This document shows positions 29,588 through 41,970 of a stretch of 64,000 nt of DNA, piece by piece; the first letter of the stretch is position 1, and each line of letters starts with the position of its first letter. The position numbers and the translations under genes were made by a program. The DNA is from Bacteroides sp. (lineage in GTDB: Bacteria; Bacteroidota; Bacteroidia; Bacteroidales; Muribaculaceae), in assembly GCA_014802045.1 (NCBI GenBank), contig JAAVDA010000022.1:9539-73538 (forward strand), in the 5' to 3' direction. The notes beneath the pieces were generated by a model. It did no database searches. It worked only from the letters and a program-made list of their open reading frames with translations, and was not told the origin of the DNA.

Positions 29588-30133
29588 TCACATTTCGCGA
29601 AGAAAATCTATCTCTTCCATAAGATTGCGGGCGAGAAGAGAGATAGCGTCTTCGCCTTTGGATGCTTCACGCGAGGCAAGCGGATAGACTTCATCGGCAT
29701 GAGACGGAATAAGATTCCACATGAGCCTCACGGCGGCATATCGTGCGTTGGGGATGTCTGAGTTGAGAGCCTGCTCTACGGTATCAAGCGCGAAAGGCAG
29801 GCGGCGGAGCAAGCGATGGCAGAGAATATCGATGGCTTCATGAGAGGGAGCGCCGGCAATCCACCCGATAGCTTTTTCGGGGGTCATCTCCTCTTCGGGC
29901 ATAAGCATGGGGGCGAGAAGCTGACTCTCGCGTGTGGAGGTGTCGGCATGGAGCTTTTCGGCAAGTTCTTTATTTTTGCCTGTCTCGCGGGCTATCTCAT
30001 CAATCTGTGGGAGATTGAGTCCGAAAATCATGCGGTAAGGAGCGCCTGATTTGCGGATAGTGTCGGCAATGATGCCATTGCGCATGGCGAAAAAACGCCG
30101 TTTGATAATCTGTAGGTCGTTAAACTTATCCAT
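29588..30133 (-). CDS. DNA alkylation repair-like/HEAT-type conserved protein
   Basis: 'MDKFNDLQIIKRRFFAMRNGIIADTIRKSGAPYRMIFGLNLPQIDEIA' and helical repeats. Confidence 0.5.
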   Translation of the reverse strand: MDKFNDLQIIKRRFFAMRNGIIADTIRKSGAPYRMIFGLNLPQIDEIARETGKNKELAEKLHADTSTRESQLLAPMLMPEEEMTPEKAIGWIAGAPSHEAIDILCHRLLRRLPFALDTVEQALNSDIPNARYAAVRLMWNLIPSHADEVYPLASREASKGEDAISLLARNLMEEIDFLREM

Positions 30134-30247
30134 TTTCATTGCAAAGTTAGGCAAAAAAACAGGAAATCCTGCATATAGGAGGGTCTTGATTCTGTGGATG
30201 CCTCCGGGAAATGACGGGTGCAGGTTGCATAATTCGGTTAAAGCAAC

Positions 30248-30255
30248 TAACTTTG
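30248..30255 (+). promoter_or_regulatory. -7 box (TAACTTTG) of the LysM-protein gene
   Basis: TAnnTTTG; 30 nt upstream of ATG 30286. Confidence 0.5.
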
Positions 30256-30285
30256 TGGCTTGCTAACCTCATATCACAACAGCAG

Positions 30286-32409
30286 ATGATATTACTTCGT
30301 AATATATTAGCCGGCGGCATGCTGATGGCCATGTCTGTCGCGGCTCAGAATCAGGTGAACAGCCTTCCGGTCAAGACTGTCAACGGACAGCAGTATCACT
30401 ATTATGTGGTGCAGCCTAAGGAGACTATCTATTCTCTCAGCCGCTCGCTCGGAGTTGACCGTAAGGATATCGAGCGGTATAATCCGTCTGTGGCCGATGG
30501 TCTCAGAGCCGGCCAGACACTCTATTTTCCTGTGACCACATCGACAGGCACAGCTGTCCATGTGGTAAAGGAGAAGGAGACTCCCTACGGAATAAGCCGC
30601 CGCTACGGTATAACCACAGCTCAGCTTATGGAGTGGAATCCGGAAGCGCGCGACGGTATCCGCCCGGGGCAGCGACTCATAGTGTCTGAACCCCTCGGGA
30701 TGCCCCAGCCTCAGCCGGAAGCCGTGGCCGAGGCTCCGAAGAGTGCTGATGACATTAATTCGTCTGCCACATATACTATCCGCGATGGCGACACGCTTTT
30801 CGGCATCGCCTCGCGTCTTGGCACTACCGTTGACGATATTCTGGCTCTCAATCCCGGGCTTGACCGCAATAATTATCAGGCCGGTCAGACCATCACTGTG
30901 CCGGAATCGAAAGAGGTGGCTCAGCGACCGGTGCCGGTGCGTCCGCAGGTGCCGGCCGTTGCCGAACCTGTGGCTATGCCTGTCTATAAAGTAGAGGAGA
31001 AGGATGAACCGGTATCGGCCACAGCAGCCCTGGTCGACACGAAAGAGGAGTATCCCATGGATCAGATTCCATCCACCACCTATATGCGCTATGATGTGAA
31101 GAAACATGAGACCTTCTATTCCATTGCCCGCTCTCATGGTCTAACGGTAGAGGATCTTGAGAAGGCAAACCCCACGGTGGGAATCCTTAAGGAGGGTATG
31201 GTGCTCAATATCCCTGTGGTTTCCGCTCCGGAGGTGGAGGAGACAGCAGCGGAGAATGGAGAGAATATAGCCGGCGAGGGCAATTGGAAGACCATATTTG
31301 GCGAGGGGGTAGACACGACATCGGTTGCCGTAGGCCCGATGCAGTCGGAGAGTGTGGATATCGCTCTCATGCTTCCTCTTATGCTCAACACCGACAGCCG
31401 TTCGAAGCAGGCTCAGCTCTACACAGAATTCTATAAGGGCTTCCTCATTGCAGTAGACAGTATGCGTCGTTGCGGTTCGCCCATAAATATCCAGGCCTAC
31501 GACACCGAAGGGTCGGCATCGAAAGTGGAGAGCATTCTCTCCACCCCTGCTCTTGAGCAGGCGGAGGTGATTATAGCGCCGGATTCAGAGGCTCATCTCG
31601 CCCTGATTGGCGACTGGGCGAGGAATCATGATGTGAAGGTGCTCAATCTCTTCGTGGTGAAAGATGAATCTTATCTGAGCAACCCGTCGATGATGCAGGG
31701 CAATATCCCTCATGCCGACATGTATGTGAAAGCAATCAACGGAATGATCAACCGCTTCTCGCGTTTCACCCCTGTGATTATAACCCGTAAGGACGGCCCT
31801 GATGACAAAGCCGAATATATCAAGGCTTTGAAATCTAATCTGGAGGCTCACAATGTGGACTATAAGGAGATTGAATTTGAGTCGACTCTCCGTGCCTCAG
31901 ACCTTGAAGTGCTTTCGATGGCCGGAAGCTATGCGTTTATCCCCACAAGCGGACGTCAGGTGGAACTCAACCGTATCACTCCGGCTTTGATTGAATTCAG
32001 CCGTAGTTCGACCAATCCTGATCCGGTGAGACTTTTCGGCTATCCGGAATGGACCACTTTCAGAGGTGAGACGCTTGTCAATATGCACACACTCAACACT
32101 CTGGTCTACTCGCGATTTTACACCGTGCCCGAAGACCCCTCGGTGCGTGAGGTGGAAGATGCTTTCGTGAAGTGGTATGGCGCTCCGATGGCCAATTTCG
32201 TTCCACGCCAGGGGCTGTTTGGTTTCGACACCGGTATGTATCTCATCAATGCTCTGAAAAATGGAAAAGCGGCTCTCTCCGGCAAGGCTTATCTTGGAGT
32301 GCAGAACGGTTTTGATTTCAAGCAAATCGGCGCCGGAGGGTGGGTGAACGACGAGCTTTATTTCATCAACTTCCGCCCCAGCGGACTCATTGACAAAATT
32401 TCGCTATGA
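30286..32409 (+). CDS. Multi-LysM protein with C-terminal periplasmic-binding-protein-like domain
   Basis: Four LysM motifs ('YYVVQPKETIYSLSRSLGV', 'VHVVKEKETPYGISRRYGI', 'TYTIRDGDTLFGIASRLGT', 'RYDVKKHETFYSIARSHGL'), then 'VDIALMLPLML...FYKGFLIAVDSMRR...IQAYDTEG'. Confidence 0.85.
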   Translation: MILLRNILAGGMLMAMSVAAQNQVNSLPVKTVNGQQYHYYVVQPKETIYSLSRSLGVDRKDIERYNPSVADGLRAGQTLYFPVTTSTGTAVHVVKEKETPYGISRRYGITTAQLMEWNPEARDGIRPGQRLIVSEPLGMPQPQPEAVAEAPKSADDINSSATYTIRDGDTLFGIASRLGTTVDDILALNPGLDRNNYQAGQTITVPESKEVAQRPVPVRPQVPAVAEPVAMPVYKVEEKDEPVSATAALVDTKEEYPMDQIPSTTYMRYDVKKHETFYSIARSHGLTVEDLEKANPTVGILKEGMVLNIPVVSAPEVEETAAENGENIAGEGNWKTIFGEGVDTTSVAVGPMQSESVDIALMLPLMLNTDSRSKQAQLYTEFYKGFLIAVDSMRRCGSPINIQAYDTEGSASKVESILSTPALEQAEVIIAPDSEAHLALIGDWARNHDVKVLNLFVVKDESYLSNPSMMQGNIPHADMYVKAINGMINRFSRFTPVIITRKDGPDDKAEYIKALKSNLEAHNVDYKEIEFESTLRASDLEVLSMAGSYAFIPTSGRQVELNRITPALIEFSRSSTNPDPVRLFGYPEWTTFRGETLVNMHTLNTLVYSRFYTVPEDPSVREVEDAFVKWYGAPMANFVPRQGLFGFDTGMYLINALKNGKAALSGKAYLGVQNGFDFKQIGAGGWVNDELYFINFRPSGLIDKISL

Positions 32410-33104
32410 GAAAATATCTGCTGATAATCTGTCTGGCTTTTATTGCGTCGCTTTCTTTGACTGAGAAGGCGGCCGCTCAGCGCACTGTCGAACCAAAATT
32501 CTATCTCGGGGCAAAAGGTGGCGCCACATGGTCGAAAATGCAATTTAATCCTCATGCGCGTCAGGCCATGCGCCAAGGAATCATGATGGGTGTGGCGGCA
32601 AGATATACCGAAGAAAAGATATTCGGTATCATGGCCGAACTGCTTTTCGAGCAACGCGGCTGGCGCGAGGGATTTGAACCGGGAGAGGATTTCAGCTACA
32701 GCCGATGTCTAAACTATATCACTCTGCCGGTGCTCACCCATATTTATTTCGGCAACGAGCGCATAAAGGGCTTTGTGAATCTCGGACCCTCCGTGAGCTA
32801 TATGATATCAAGCTCAATCTCCGCAGACTTCGATTATCGCAATCCGGCGTCGGTGGCAGGATTTCCGATGCAATACCGCAGTGTGGAGCAGATGGCCATG
32901 GAGGTGCATAATAAGTTTGACTATGGTATTCTTGGCGGTGTGGGAATGGAAATCACTGTGGCGCGTCGCCACAGCCTGATGCTTGAGGGCCGCTATTATT
33001 TCGGTCTCGGCAACATATTCCATTCATCGAAAAAGGATGTTTTCTCAGCGTCGAGAAACAATGTTGTCGAGGTGTCGCTCGGCTATATGTTTCGCCTGAA
33101 GTAG
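32406..33104 (+). CDS. Porin-family / PorT-like outer membrane beta-barrel protein
   Basis: 232 aa; signal peptide, 'FYLGAKGGATWSKMQFNP', C-terminal barrel 'VVEVSLGYMFRLK'. Confidence 0.8.
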   Translation: MRKYLLIICLAFIASLSLTEKAAAQRTVEPKFYLGAKGGATWSKMQFNPHARQAMRQGIMMGVAARYTEEKIFGIMAELLFEQRGWREGFEPGEDFSYSRCLNYITLPVLTHIYFGNERIKGFVNLGPSVSYMISSSISADFDYRNPASVAGFPMQYRSVEQMAMEVHNKFDYGILGGVGMEITVARRHSLMLEGRYYFGLGNIFHSSKKDVFSASRNNVVEVSLGYMFRLK

Positions 33105-33117
33105 TGTTTGCGCTCTC

Positions 33118-34164
33118 TCAGATGATGATTTCACCATGGGCGTTGAGGATATGGAAAAGGAGGTCGTGGAGCAGTCCGTATTCGGGCTGACGTGAGCCGA
33201 TTCCTTTCACATTGGCGTCAAACCGGCGTATTGCCGAGATGATTTCTATCACCTGATAAGCATTATAATTTTTCAGCCCGATATTGATTTTGGTGAGCTG
33301 TCCGGACCATTTATAACCAAGCGCAGCCTGCAGTGAGGAAGATGATTTATCGCGGGTGAAATGGGCTATGAGCAGGTCGGAAAAAAATGAGAAGAGCGCG
33401 CTTGCGGTCAGCACGGTCGGATTGTTTTTCGGATTTCGCTCGAAATAGGCGGCAATACGAAATATTTTGAGCTGATTGCGTGCGGCAACAGCATCTACGA
33501 GCTCGAAATTATTGAAATCTTTGCTCACACCTATGTTACGCTCTATGCTTTCCGGGGTAATCATAGAGCCGCGGCCGAGAATCATGGCGAGCTTTGATAT
33601 TTCATTAAACAGACGCGACGCATCCAGCCCTATATACTCCTTGAGCATAGCCATGCTCTTGGCTTCGATGTTGAGGCCTTTCTCCTTTACGATAGCCGCG
33701 ATGGCCGGCTCGATATTGCGTTCGGTGAGTTTCTTTGATTCGAATATCACTCCTCCGGCTTTTCTCACAGCCCCTGTGAGCTCCTTGCTTTTGCATAGCG
33801 CTCCGCGCGAACAGACCACAAGCACAGTGGTTGCGACAGGGTTGTTGAGATAGGGGGCAATCTTATTGAGATAGTCGGCGCTTACAGACTGAGCCTCCTT
33901 TACAATAACAATCTGGCGGTCGGCCATCATCGGAAACCTCCGGCAGGTCTCAACAATCGTGGCAGGTTCGGTCTGAGGGGCGTAGAGAGTGTAGAGATTG
34001 AAATCCCTTTCGTCTTCCGGCACCGCTTCGTCAAACAGTCTGGCAAGTTCGTCAATAAAGTAACTCTCCTCGCCGTGGAGCAGATAAACCGGCGCAAAGT
34101 TTTTCTTTACGATGGTCTGACGCAGGGAGCCGAATGTGAGTGCTGGTGCTGAAGATACTGCCAT
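33118..34164 (-). CDS. holA: DNA polymerase III subunit delta
   Basis: 'FGSLRQTIVKKNFAPVYLLHGEESYFIDELARLFDEA', 'CRRFPMMADRQIVIVKEAQ', 'LDASRLFNEISKL'; start at 34164 preferred over 34359. Confidence 0.9.
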   Translation of the reverse strand: MAVSSAPALTFGSLRQTIVKKNFAPVYLLHGEESYFIDELARLFDEAVPEDERDFNLYTLYAPQTEPATIVETCRRFPMMADRQIVIVKEAQSVSADYLNKIAPYLNNPVATTVLVVCSRGALCKSKELTGAVRKAGGVIFESKKLTERNIEPAIAAIVKEKGLNIEAKSMAMLKEYIGLDASRLFNEISKLAMILGRGSMITPESIERNIGVSKDFNNFELVDAVAARNQLKIFRIAAYFERNPKNNPTVLTASALFSFFSDLLIAHFTRDKSSSSLQAALGYKWSGQLTKINIGLKNYNAYQVIEIISAIRRFDANVKGIGSRQPEYGLLHDLLFHILNAHGEIII

Positions 34165-34227
34165 TATGCTATAATATGCGGATTTTGTTGTAAATTTACG
34201 CATATTTTGAATCACATCCAAAAAAAG

Positions 34228-34682
34228 ATGCCGTTTGCAAGACTGAATATTCCCCCAGCAGATGTAAGTGTACGCCCTTCGGCGGGCGGCTATGAGATAT
34301 TTGATCCTCTTCGTGGAAGATGGGTTGAGCTGACACCAGAGGAATGGGTGAGACAGCATTTTTCGGCATGGCTCATAGCGTCGAAAGGCTTTCCGCGCTC
34401 TCTTATGGCCAATGAGGTAGGAATCACTCTCAATGGTCTGCGCCGCAGGTGCGACACTATTGCCTACGACCGGACTCTGCGGCCGGCTGTGGTGGTGGAA
34501 TATAAAGCACCCGCCGTGAATATCTCACAGCGGGTGTTTGACCAGATAGCCCGTTATAACATGGTGCTCAAAGCACGGGTGCTGATAGTGAGCAACGGCC
34601 TGTCGCATTATTGCTGCCGTTACACGGACGATGGGTATGTGTTTATGAGCTATGTGCCTGATTTCTCCGAGGTAGAGGCCAT

Positions 34683-34695
<13 letters not shown>
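34228..34695 (+). CDS. Orphan HsdR_N-type (PD-(D/E)XK-like) domain protein
   Basis: 'GRWVELTPEEWVRQHFSAWLI...RRRCDTIAYDRTLRPAVVVEYKAPAVNISQRVFDQIARYNMVLKARVLIVSNG'. Confidence 0.8.
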
Positions 34696-36640
<1,945 letters not shown>

Positions 36641-36659
36641 TTAAAAATGAAGTGAAGTG

Positions 36660-37217
36660 TCAATCATTGAGTTCGTAGCTGTAGATATCTACGAGCTTTA
36701 TGTCGAAAACAAGAGTGGAGTAGGGGGGGATACTTCCGGTGCTTTGAGCCTGATATCCTTGCCCGTAGGGGATTACCACGCGGGCACTGTCGCCCACTCT
36801 CATGTCGGTGAGAGCAATCTGCCAGCCTGTGATTGTGCCTGAGGGCTTGGTGCGGAAGATGCTGTCGCCATATGTGGTGGTGGTGAATGATGAGTCGAAG
36901 GGCACATCATTATATAAGCGTCCGATATATTTCACGTCGACTGTGCTCGTGACCATGGGCGAAAGGTTGCCGGCGGTCTTGGAGCGGTCGTTGAAATAGT
37001 GGATGAGGACTCCTGAGGTGGGATACCATGAGGGTTTCAGCTGGGTATAAAAGGGGCTGCCGTCGGAATTCTTCACGTCTATCTGCTGGAGATAGAAGCT
37101 GTCGTTGGTCTTGCGCCACTCCTCATACTGATCCCATGTGGAATCGTCGCCGCAACCGGTCATGAATATCGAACCGATAATCAGGAGCACAAAAAGGAGC
37201 GAAGGTAATCGATTCAT
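36660..37217 (-). CDS. FKBP-type peptidyl-prolyl cis-trans isomerase lipoprotein
   Basis: 185 aa; lipobox 'FMTGCG'; 'VLIHYFNDRS', 'GWQIALTDMRVGDSARVVIPYGQGYQAQSTGSIPPYSTLVFDIKLVD'. Confidence 0.93.
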   Translation of the reverse strand: MNRLPSLLFVLLIIGSIFMTGCGDDSTWDQYEEWRKTNDSFYLQQIDVKNSDGSPFYTQLKPSWYPTSGVLIHYFNDRSKTAGNLSPMVTSTVDVKYIGRLYNDVPFDSSFTTTTYGDSIFRTKPSGTITGWQIALTDMRVGDSARVVIPYGQGYQAQSTGSIPPYSTLVFDIKLVDIYSYELND

Positions 37218-37247
37218 TTTTGTTTGATTTGTCAGTGTGAATGATGA

Positions 37248-37832
37248 TTAGAATTCCACCTTTGGTGCCTGCGATGCTCCGGCTTCGGCCTTAAACTGGG
37301 GCTTCTCCTTGAAACCGAACCATCCGGCATAAATCACAGTGGGGAATTTCTTGATAGAGGTGTTGTAGGTGGCCACAGCTTCAGTGTAGCGACCGCGGGC
37401 AGTGGTCACACGGTTTTCCGTGCCTTCAAGCTGTACCTGCAGGTCGCGGAAGTTTTCGTTGGCCTTAAGGTCGGGATAGGCTTCGGTCACTGCGAGCAGA
37501 GATTTGAGTGCCTGGCTGAGTTCGCCCTGAGCTTCCTGGAAGCGGGCGAGAGTCTCCTCGTTGAGATCGTTAGCGTCTATATTAATCGAGGTGGCTTTCG
37601 CACGGGCTTCTGTCACCTTTTCGAGAGTCTCGCTTTCGTGTGTGGCATAGCCTTTTACTGTGGCCACGAGGTTGGGAATCAGATCGGCACGACGCTGATA
37701 CTGGTTTTCAACTTCTGCCCATGACTGATCCACAGCCTGCTGCTGCTCTACGAGAGAGTTGTAGTTGCAGGATGTGAGCGACATAGCGAGAAGACATCCG
37801 AGAGCTATGGTGATTCGGCGTATTGCTTTCAT
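37248..37832 (-). CDS. LemA-family protein
   Basis: 194 aa; 'QQAVDQSWAEVENQYQRRADLIPNLVATVKGYATHESETLEKVTEARA'. Confidence 0.95.
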   Translation of the reverse strand: MKAIRRITIALGCLLAMSLTSCNYNSLVEQQQAVDQSWAEVENQYQRRADLIPNLVATVKGYATHESETLEKVTEARAKATSINIDANDLNEETLARFQEAQGELSQALKSLLAVTEAYPDLKANENFRDLQVQLEGTENRVTTARGRYTEAVATYNTSIKKFPTVIYAGWFGFKEKPQFKAEAGASQAPKVEF

Positions 37833-37871
37833 AAATAAAGATGGGGAGGGATGGATTGTTAGATATAATTA

Positions 37872-39416
37872 TCAGTCGAGTTTGCGGAGAAGCGATGTGA
37901 GACTCACGCGGTCGTGAATCAGACGATGGAGGTCGGAGACGGCCACACGGGTCTGCTCCATCGAATCGCGCTCACGGAGAGTCACAGTATTGTCTTCGAG
38001 GGTCTGATGGTCAACAGTGATGCAGAAAGGAGTGCCGATGGCATCCTGACGGCGATAGCGTTTGCCGATTGAATCTTTCTCATCATAGCGGGTGGCGAAA
38101 TCAAACTTAAGGTCGTTGACAATCTCGCGGGCTTTGTCGGGGAGGCCGTCTTTCTTTACGAGGGGCATCACAGCACACTTCACCGGTGCGAGGGGAGCCG
38201 GAAGGTGGAGCACAACTCGCTTGTCGCCCCCTTCGAGAGCCTGCTCTTCATAAGAGGAGCACAGCACTGAGAGAAACATGCGGTCTACACCGATAGAGGT
38301 CTCTATAACATAAGGTGTATAGCTCTCGTTGAGCTCAGGGTCAAAATACTTGATGTTCTTGCCTGAGTATTTCTCGTGCTGAGAGAGGTCGAAGTTGGTG
38401 CGGGAGTGTATGCCTTCCACTTCTTTGAAGCCAAACGGCATTTCAAATTCAATGTCTGTTGCGGCGTTGGCATAGTGGGCGAGCTTCTCGTGGTCGTGAT
38501 AGCGATATTTCTGGTCGCCCATGCCGAGAGCCTTGTGCCAGCGGAGGCGCCATTCTTTCCAGTAGGCAAACCATTTGAGCTCATCGCCAGGACGAACGAA
38601 GAACTGCATCTCCATCTGCTCAAACTCACGCATGCGGAAGATGAACTGGCGGGCTACAATCTCATTGCGGAATGCCTTGCCTATCTGGGCAATGCCGAAG
38701 GGCACACGCATGCGTCCGGTTTTCTGCACGTTGAGATAATTCACAAAGATGCCCTGGGCTGTTTCAGGACGGAGATATACGGTCATGGCGCCGTCGGCGG
38801 TGCTGCCCATCTCGGTGCGGAACATGAGGTTGAACTGACGCACTTCTGTCCAGTTTTTGGTTCCAGATACCGGACAAACGATTTCGCGGTCAATGATAAT
38901 CTGGCGCAGTTCGTCGAGGTTGTTGTCGTTCATGGCCTTGGCAAAGCGCTCGTGGAGCTCTTCGCGCTGTTTCACGTGTTCGGCCACTCGGGGGTTGGTC
39001 TGACGGAAAAGTGCTTCGTCGAATGAATCGCCGAAACGCTTGCGGGCTTTGGCAACCTCTTTTTCAATCTTATCGTCGATTTTAGCGATGTCGTCTTCAA
39101 TCAGCACATCAGCGCGATAACGCTTCTTAGAGTCGCGGTTGTCAATCAGGGGATCGTTGAATGCGTCTACGTGACCCGAGGCTTTCCAGATGGTGGGGTG
39201 CATGAAGATTGCGGAATCGATGCCCACGATATTTTCGTGGAGGAGGGTCATGGCGTCCCACCAGTAGCGTTTAATGTTGTTTTTGAGCTCTACGCCATTC
39301 TGGCCGTAATCATATACTGCTGCCAGACCGTCATAGATTTCGCTGGACTGAAACACAAAGCCATATTCTTTGGCATGTGACACTATTTTTTTGAAAACGT
39401 CGTCTTGCTGTGCCAT
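37872..39416 (-). CDS. glyS: Glycine--tRNA ligase
   Basis: 514 aa; 'HAKEYGFVFQSSEIYDGLAAVYDYGQNGVELKNNIKRYWWDAM', 'YLRPETAQGIFVNYLNV', 'PFGIAQIGKAFRNEI'. Confidence 0.96.
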   Translation of the reverse strand: MAQQDDVFKKIVSHAKEYGFVFQSSEIYDGLAAVYDYGQNGVELKNNIKRYWWDAMTLLHENIVGIDSAIFMHPTIWKASGHVDAFNDPLIDNRDSKKRYRADVLIEDDIAKIDDKIEKEVAKARKRFGDSFDEALFRQTNPRVAEHVKQREELHERFAKAMNDNNLDELRQIIIDREIVCPVSGTKNWTEVRQFNLMFRTEMGSTADGAMTVYLRPETAQGIFVNYLNVQKTGRMRVPFGIAQIGKAFRNEIVARQFIFRMREFEQMEMQFFVRPGDELKWFAYWKEWRLRWHKALGMGDQKYRYHDHEKLAHYANAATDIEFEMPFGFKEVEGIHSRTNFDLSQHEKYSGKNIKYFDPELNESYTPYVIETSIGVDRMFLSVLCSSYEEQALEGGDKRVVLHLPAPLAPVKCAVMPLVKKDGLPDKAREIVNDLKFDFATRYDEKDSIGKRYRRQDAIGTPFCITVDHQTLEDNTVTLRERDSMEQTRVAVSDLHRLIHDRVSLTSLLRKLD

Positions 39417-39571
39417 TATCTTTTGATGATGATAGATGTTTTGTTGCTTTTAGCTTGCAAAGGTAATTATTTTCCATTAATTATGTGGCTTGCGCCGGGC
39501 AAATTTTGCCGAAGTGATTAAAAATTGGCGGATATGCGTGAAAATATGTTGTGTAGGTCGGGGCTATGATG

Positions 39572-39579
39572 TAAATTTG
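39572..39579 (+). promoter_or_regulatory. -7 box (TAAATTTG) upstream of the TonB-dependent receptor
   Basis: TAnnTTTG consensus; about 55 nt upstream of the start at 39633. Confidence 0.45.
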
Positions 39580-39632
39580 CACGAATTATACCGTGGCGGG
39601 GCTGCTCTCTGCTTCGGTGTGTTTGTAAGAGA

Positions 39633-41906
39633 ATGAAAATGAAAAAGTTTATAGTGGCCGTAATAGTCGGCGGGCTTTATATGTCGGAGGCTTTTGCCGC
39701 ATCGGTCGGCAATAGTGAGTCAACCGGGGTGCGTCCGGACTCGGTTAGGCATCTTGATGAGGTGTCGGTTACGGCGATAAAGCAATCGGCAGATATAAGA
39801 CTGCATCCACAGGCCTCTACGGTGGTGGGGGCAAAGAGGCTTGAGCGTCTTGGAGTGGTGTCGATGAAAGGAATGAGTGAGATAGCTCCCAACTTTTATG
39901 TGCCAGACTATGGTTCGCGCATGACATCGAGCATCTATGTGAGAGGCATCGGTGCGCGGATAGACCAGCCTGTGGTTGGGCTTAATGTAGATAATGTGCC
40001 TTTCCTTAATAAGGATGCTTATGATTTCGACCTCCCGGATATAAGCCGGATAGAAATTCTGCGCGGTCCGCAGAGCACCCTCTATGGGCGCAATACAATG
40101 GGAGGATTGATAAATATCTACACTCTCTCGCCGTTTGACTACACGGGAAGCCGACTCATGGCTGAAACCGGAAAGGGACCTATCATGCGGTTTTCGGCTT
40201 CGCAATATGCCATGCTGCGTCCGGATCTTGGCATGAGCCTTTCGGGGCAGTTTTTCTATAGCGATGGATTTTTCGTGAACAACTGGCGCGGTTATAAGGC
40301 CGATAAGGAAAAGGGAGGGAGCCTGAGATGGAAAACCGAATGGCGCCCGTCGTCGCGCCTTCGAGTGGAGAATATAGCCGCCTATTCCATAAATCGCACG
40401 GCGGGTTATCCGTATGAATATCTTGCAGGCGAAGAAATTAATTATAATGACACCTGTTTTTACAGACGAAATATTCTCTCAGATGGTCTGACAGTGAAAT
40501 GGGATGGCGGAAAATGGTCTCTGTCGAGCATCACCAGCGGGCAGTATATAGTGGACGATATGACTCTTGATCAGGATTTCCTGCCGCTGGACTATTTCAC
40601 TCTCACACAGAAACGCCACGAATGGGCCGTTACGCAGGACATTATAGCCCGTGGCTCGGTGGGGCGGTCGTATCGCTGGCTGGCGGGTGTGTTCGGATTC
40701 TACAAGCGCACTTCCATGCATGCTCCGGTCACTTTCAAGGGGCATGGCATTGACCGTCTTATTATAGATCGCCTGAATCAGATGAATCCTCAGTTTCCAA
40801 TCCGTTGGAATCAGCCCGAATTTGTGCTTGGAAGTGATTTCACATTGCCGGTCTATGGACTCGCGGCCTATCATCAGAGTGATTTCACATTCGGCCGATG
40901 GAATCTTTCGGCCGGTCTGCGACTGGATTATGAGCGTTCGGGTCTGAATTACCGCAGCTTCACGTCTACAGGCTATACGGTGATGGATATGACTGATCCT
41001 GACAATCCCACTGATTATCTCACCCGTGATATTGTGATAGATGACCGCGGCCGGCTTCATAAATCGTTTGTGGAGCTTCTTCCCAAGCTGTCTCTATCTT
41101 ATAGGCTGCCCATGCCGTCAGAAAGCGATGTATATGTGTCGGTGGGCAAGGGATATAAGGCTGGCGGATTTAACACTCAGATGTTTAGCGATGTGCTCCA
41201 GCAGCGTCTCATGGGTGAGATGGGTATGGGGGCTGACTACGATGTGGACGATGTGGTGGGTTATAAACCGGAGCGTAGCTGGAACTATGAGCTTGGTGCT
41301 CATGTGGCCTGTGCCGACGGACGTGTTTTGACAGATCTTGCATTATTCTATATAGATTGCCGCGACCAGCAGCTCACTATGTTTCCCGACGGAACCACCA
41401 CCGGCCGCATAACCACCAATGCCGGAAAGACCAGAAGCTACGGCGCGGAGGTGCAGATCAGCTATAAGCCTACTTCGAGATGGCTCTTCAATCTCAGCTA
41501 CGGATATACTAACGCACGCTTTGTGGAGTTTGACAACGGTCGCGAGAATTTCAAGGGCAAGAGAGTGCCTTATGCTCCGCAAAACACTCTGTTCGGAGGC
41601 CTTACTTACACTCAGCCTGTGGGACGGTGGATTGACTGGATTTCATTCTCCGGCAATGTAAGGGGCGTGGGTAGCTTCTATTGGGATGAGGAGAATGCGG
41701 GCCATCAGCCTTTTTACGCTCTGGCCGGTGCTTCGGTCGAGGCTCGTCACGATTGGCTCTCTCTGTCGCTTTGGGGGGAGAATCTTACTTCGACCCGCTA
41801 CACCGTGTTCAGCTTCAAGTCTATCGGCAACACTTTTGTGCAGCGTGGCAAGCCTCTGACATGGGGTGTGACGCTGCGAATGACTTTTGGTGCGAATTCT
41901 TTATGA
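39633..41906 (+). CDS. TonB-dependent receptor
   Basis: 757 aa; 'HLDEVSVTAIKQ', 'SSIYVRGIGARIDQPVVGLNVDNVPFL', 'ISRIEILRGPQSTLYGRNTMGGLINIYT', C-terminal barrel ending 'GVTLRMTFGANSL'. Confidence 0.95.
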   Translation: MKMKKFIVAVIVGGLYMSEAFAASVGNSESTGVRPDSVRHLDEVSVTAIKQSADIRLHPQASTVVGAKRLERLGVVSMKGMSEIAPNFYVPDYGSRMTSSIYVRGIGARIDQPVVGLNVDNVPFLNKDAYDFDLPDISRIEILRGPQSTLYGRNTMGGLINIYTLSPFDYTGSRLMAETGKGPIMRFSASQYAMLRPDLGMSLSGQFFYSDGFFVNNWRGYKADKEKGGSLRWKTEWRPSSRLRVENIAAYSINRTAGYPYEYLAGEEINYNDTCFYRRNILSDGLTVKWDGGKWSLSSITSGQYIVDDMTLDQDFLPLDYFTLTQKRHEWAVTQDIIARGSVGRSYRWLAGVFGFYKRTSMHAPVTFKGHGIDRLIIDRLNQMNPQFPIRWNQPEFVLGSDFTLPVYGLAAYHQSDFTFGRWNLSAGLRLDYERSGLNYRSFTSTGYTVMDMTDPDNPTDYLTRDIVIDDRGRLHKSFVELLPKLSLSYRLPMPSESDVYVSVGKGYKAGGFNTQMFSDVLQQRLMGEMGMGADYDVDDVVGYKPERSWNYELGAHVACADGRVLTDLALFYIDCRDQQLTMFPDGTTTGRITTNAGKTRSYGAEVQISYKPTSRWLFNLSYGYTNARFVEFDNGRENFKGKRVPYAPQNTLFGGLTYTQPVGRWIDWISFSGNVRGVGSFYWDEENAGHQPFYALAGASVEARHDWLSLSLWGENLTSTRYTVFSFKSIGNTFVQRGKPLTWGVTLRMTFGANSL

Positions 41907-41970
41907 TGCCGAAACATTTTTGCGGCATGATGAGTTTTATGTAAAGTGTAATCAGACAAATTAATCAGAT

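Noticed and set aside
39417-39632. Cobalamin riboswitch upstream of the TonB-dependent receptor
   Set aside because: No B12-box-like sequence was recognised; only a TAnnTTTG promoter element is evident.
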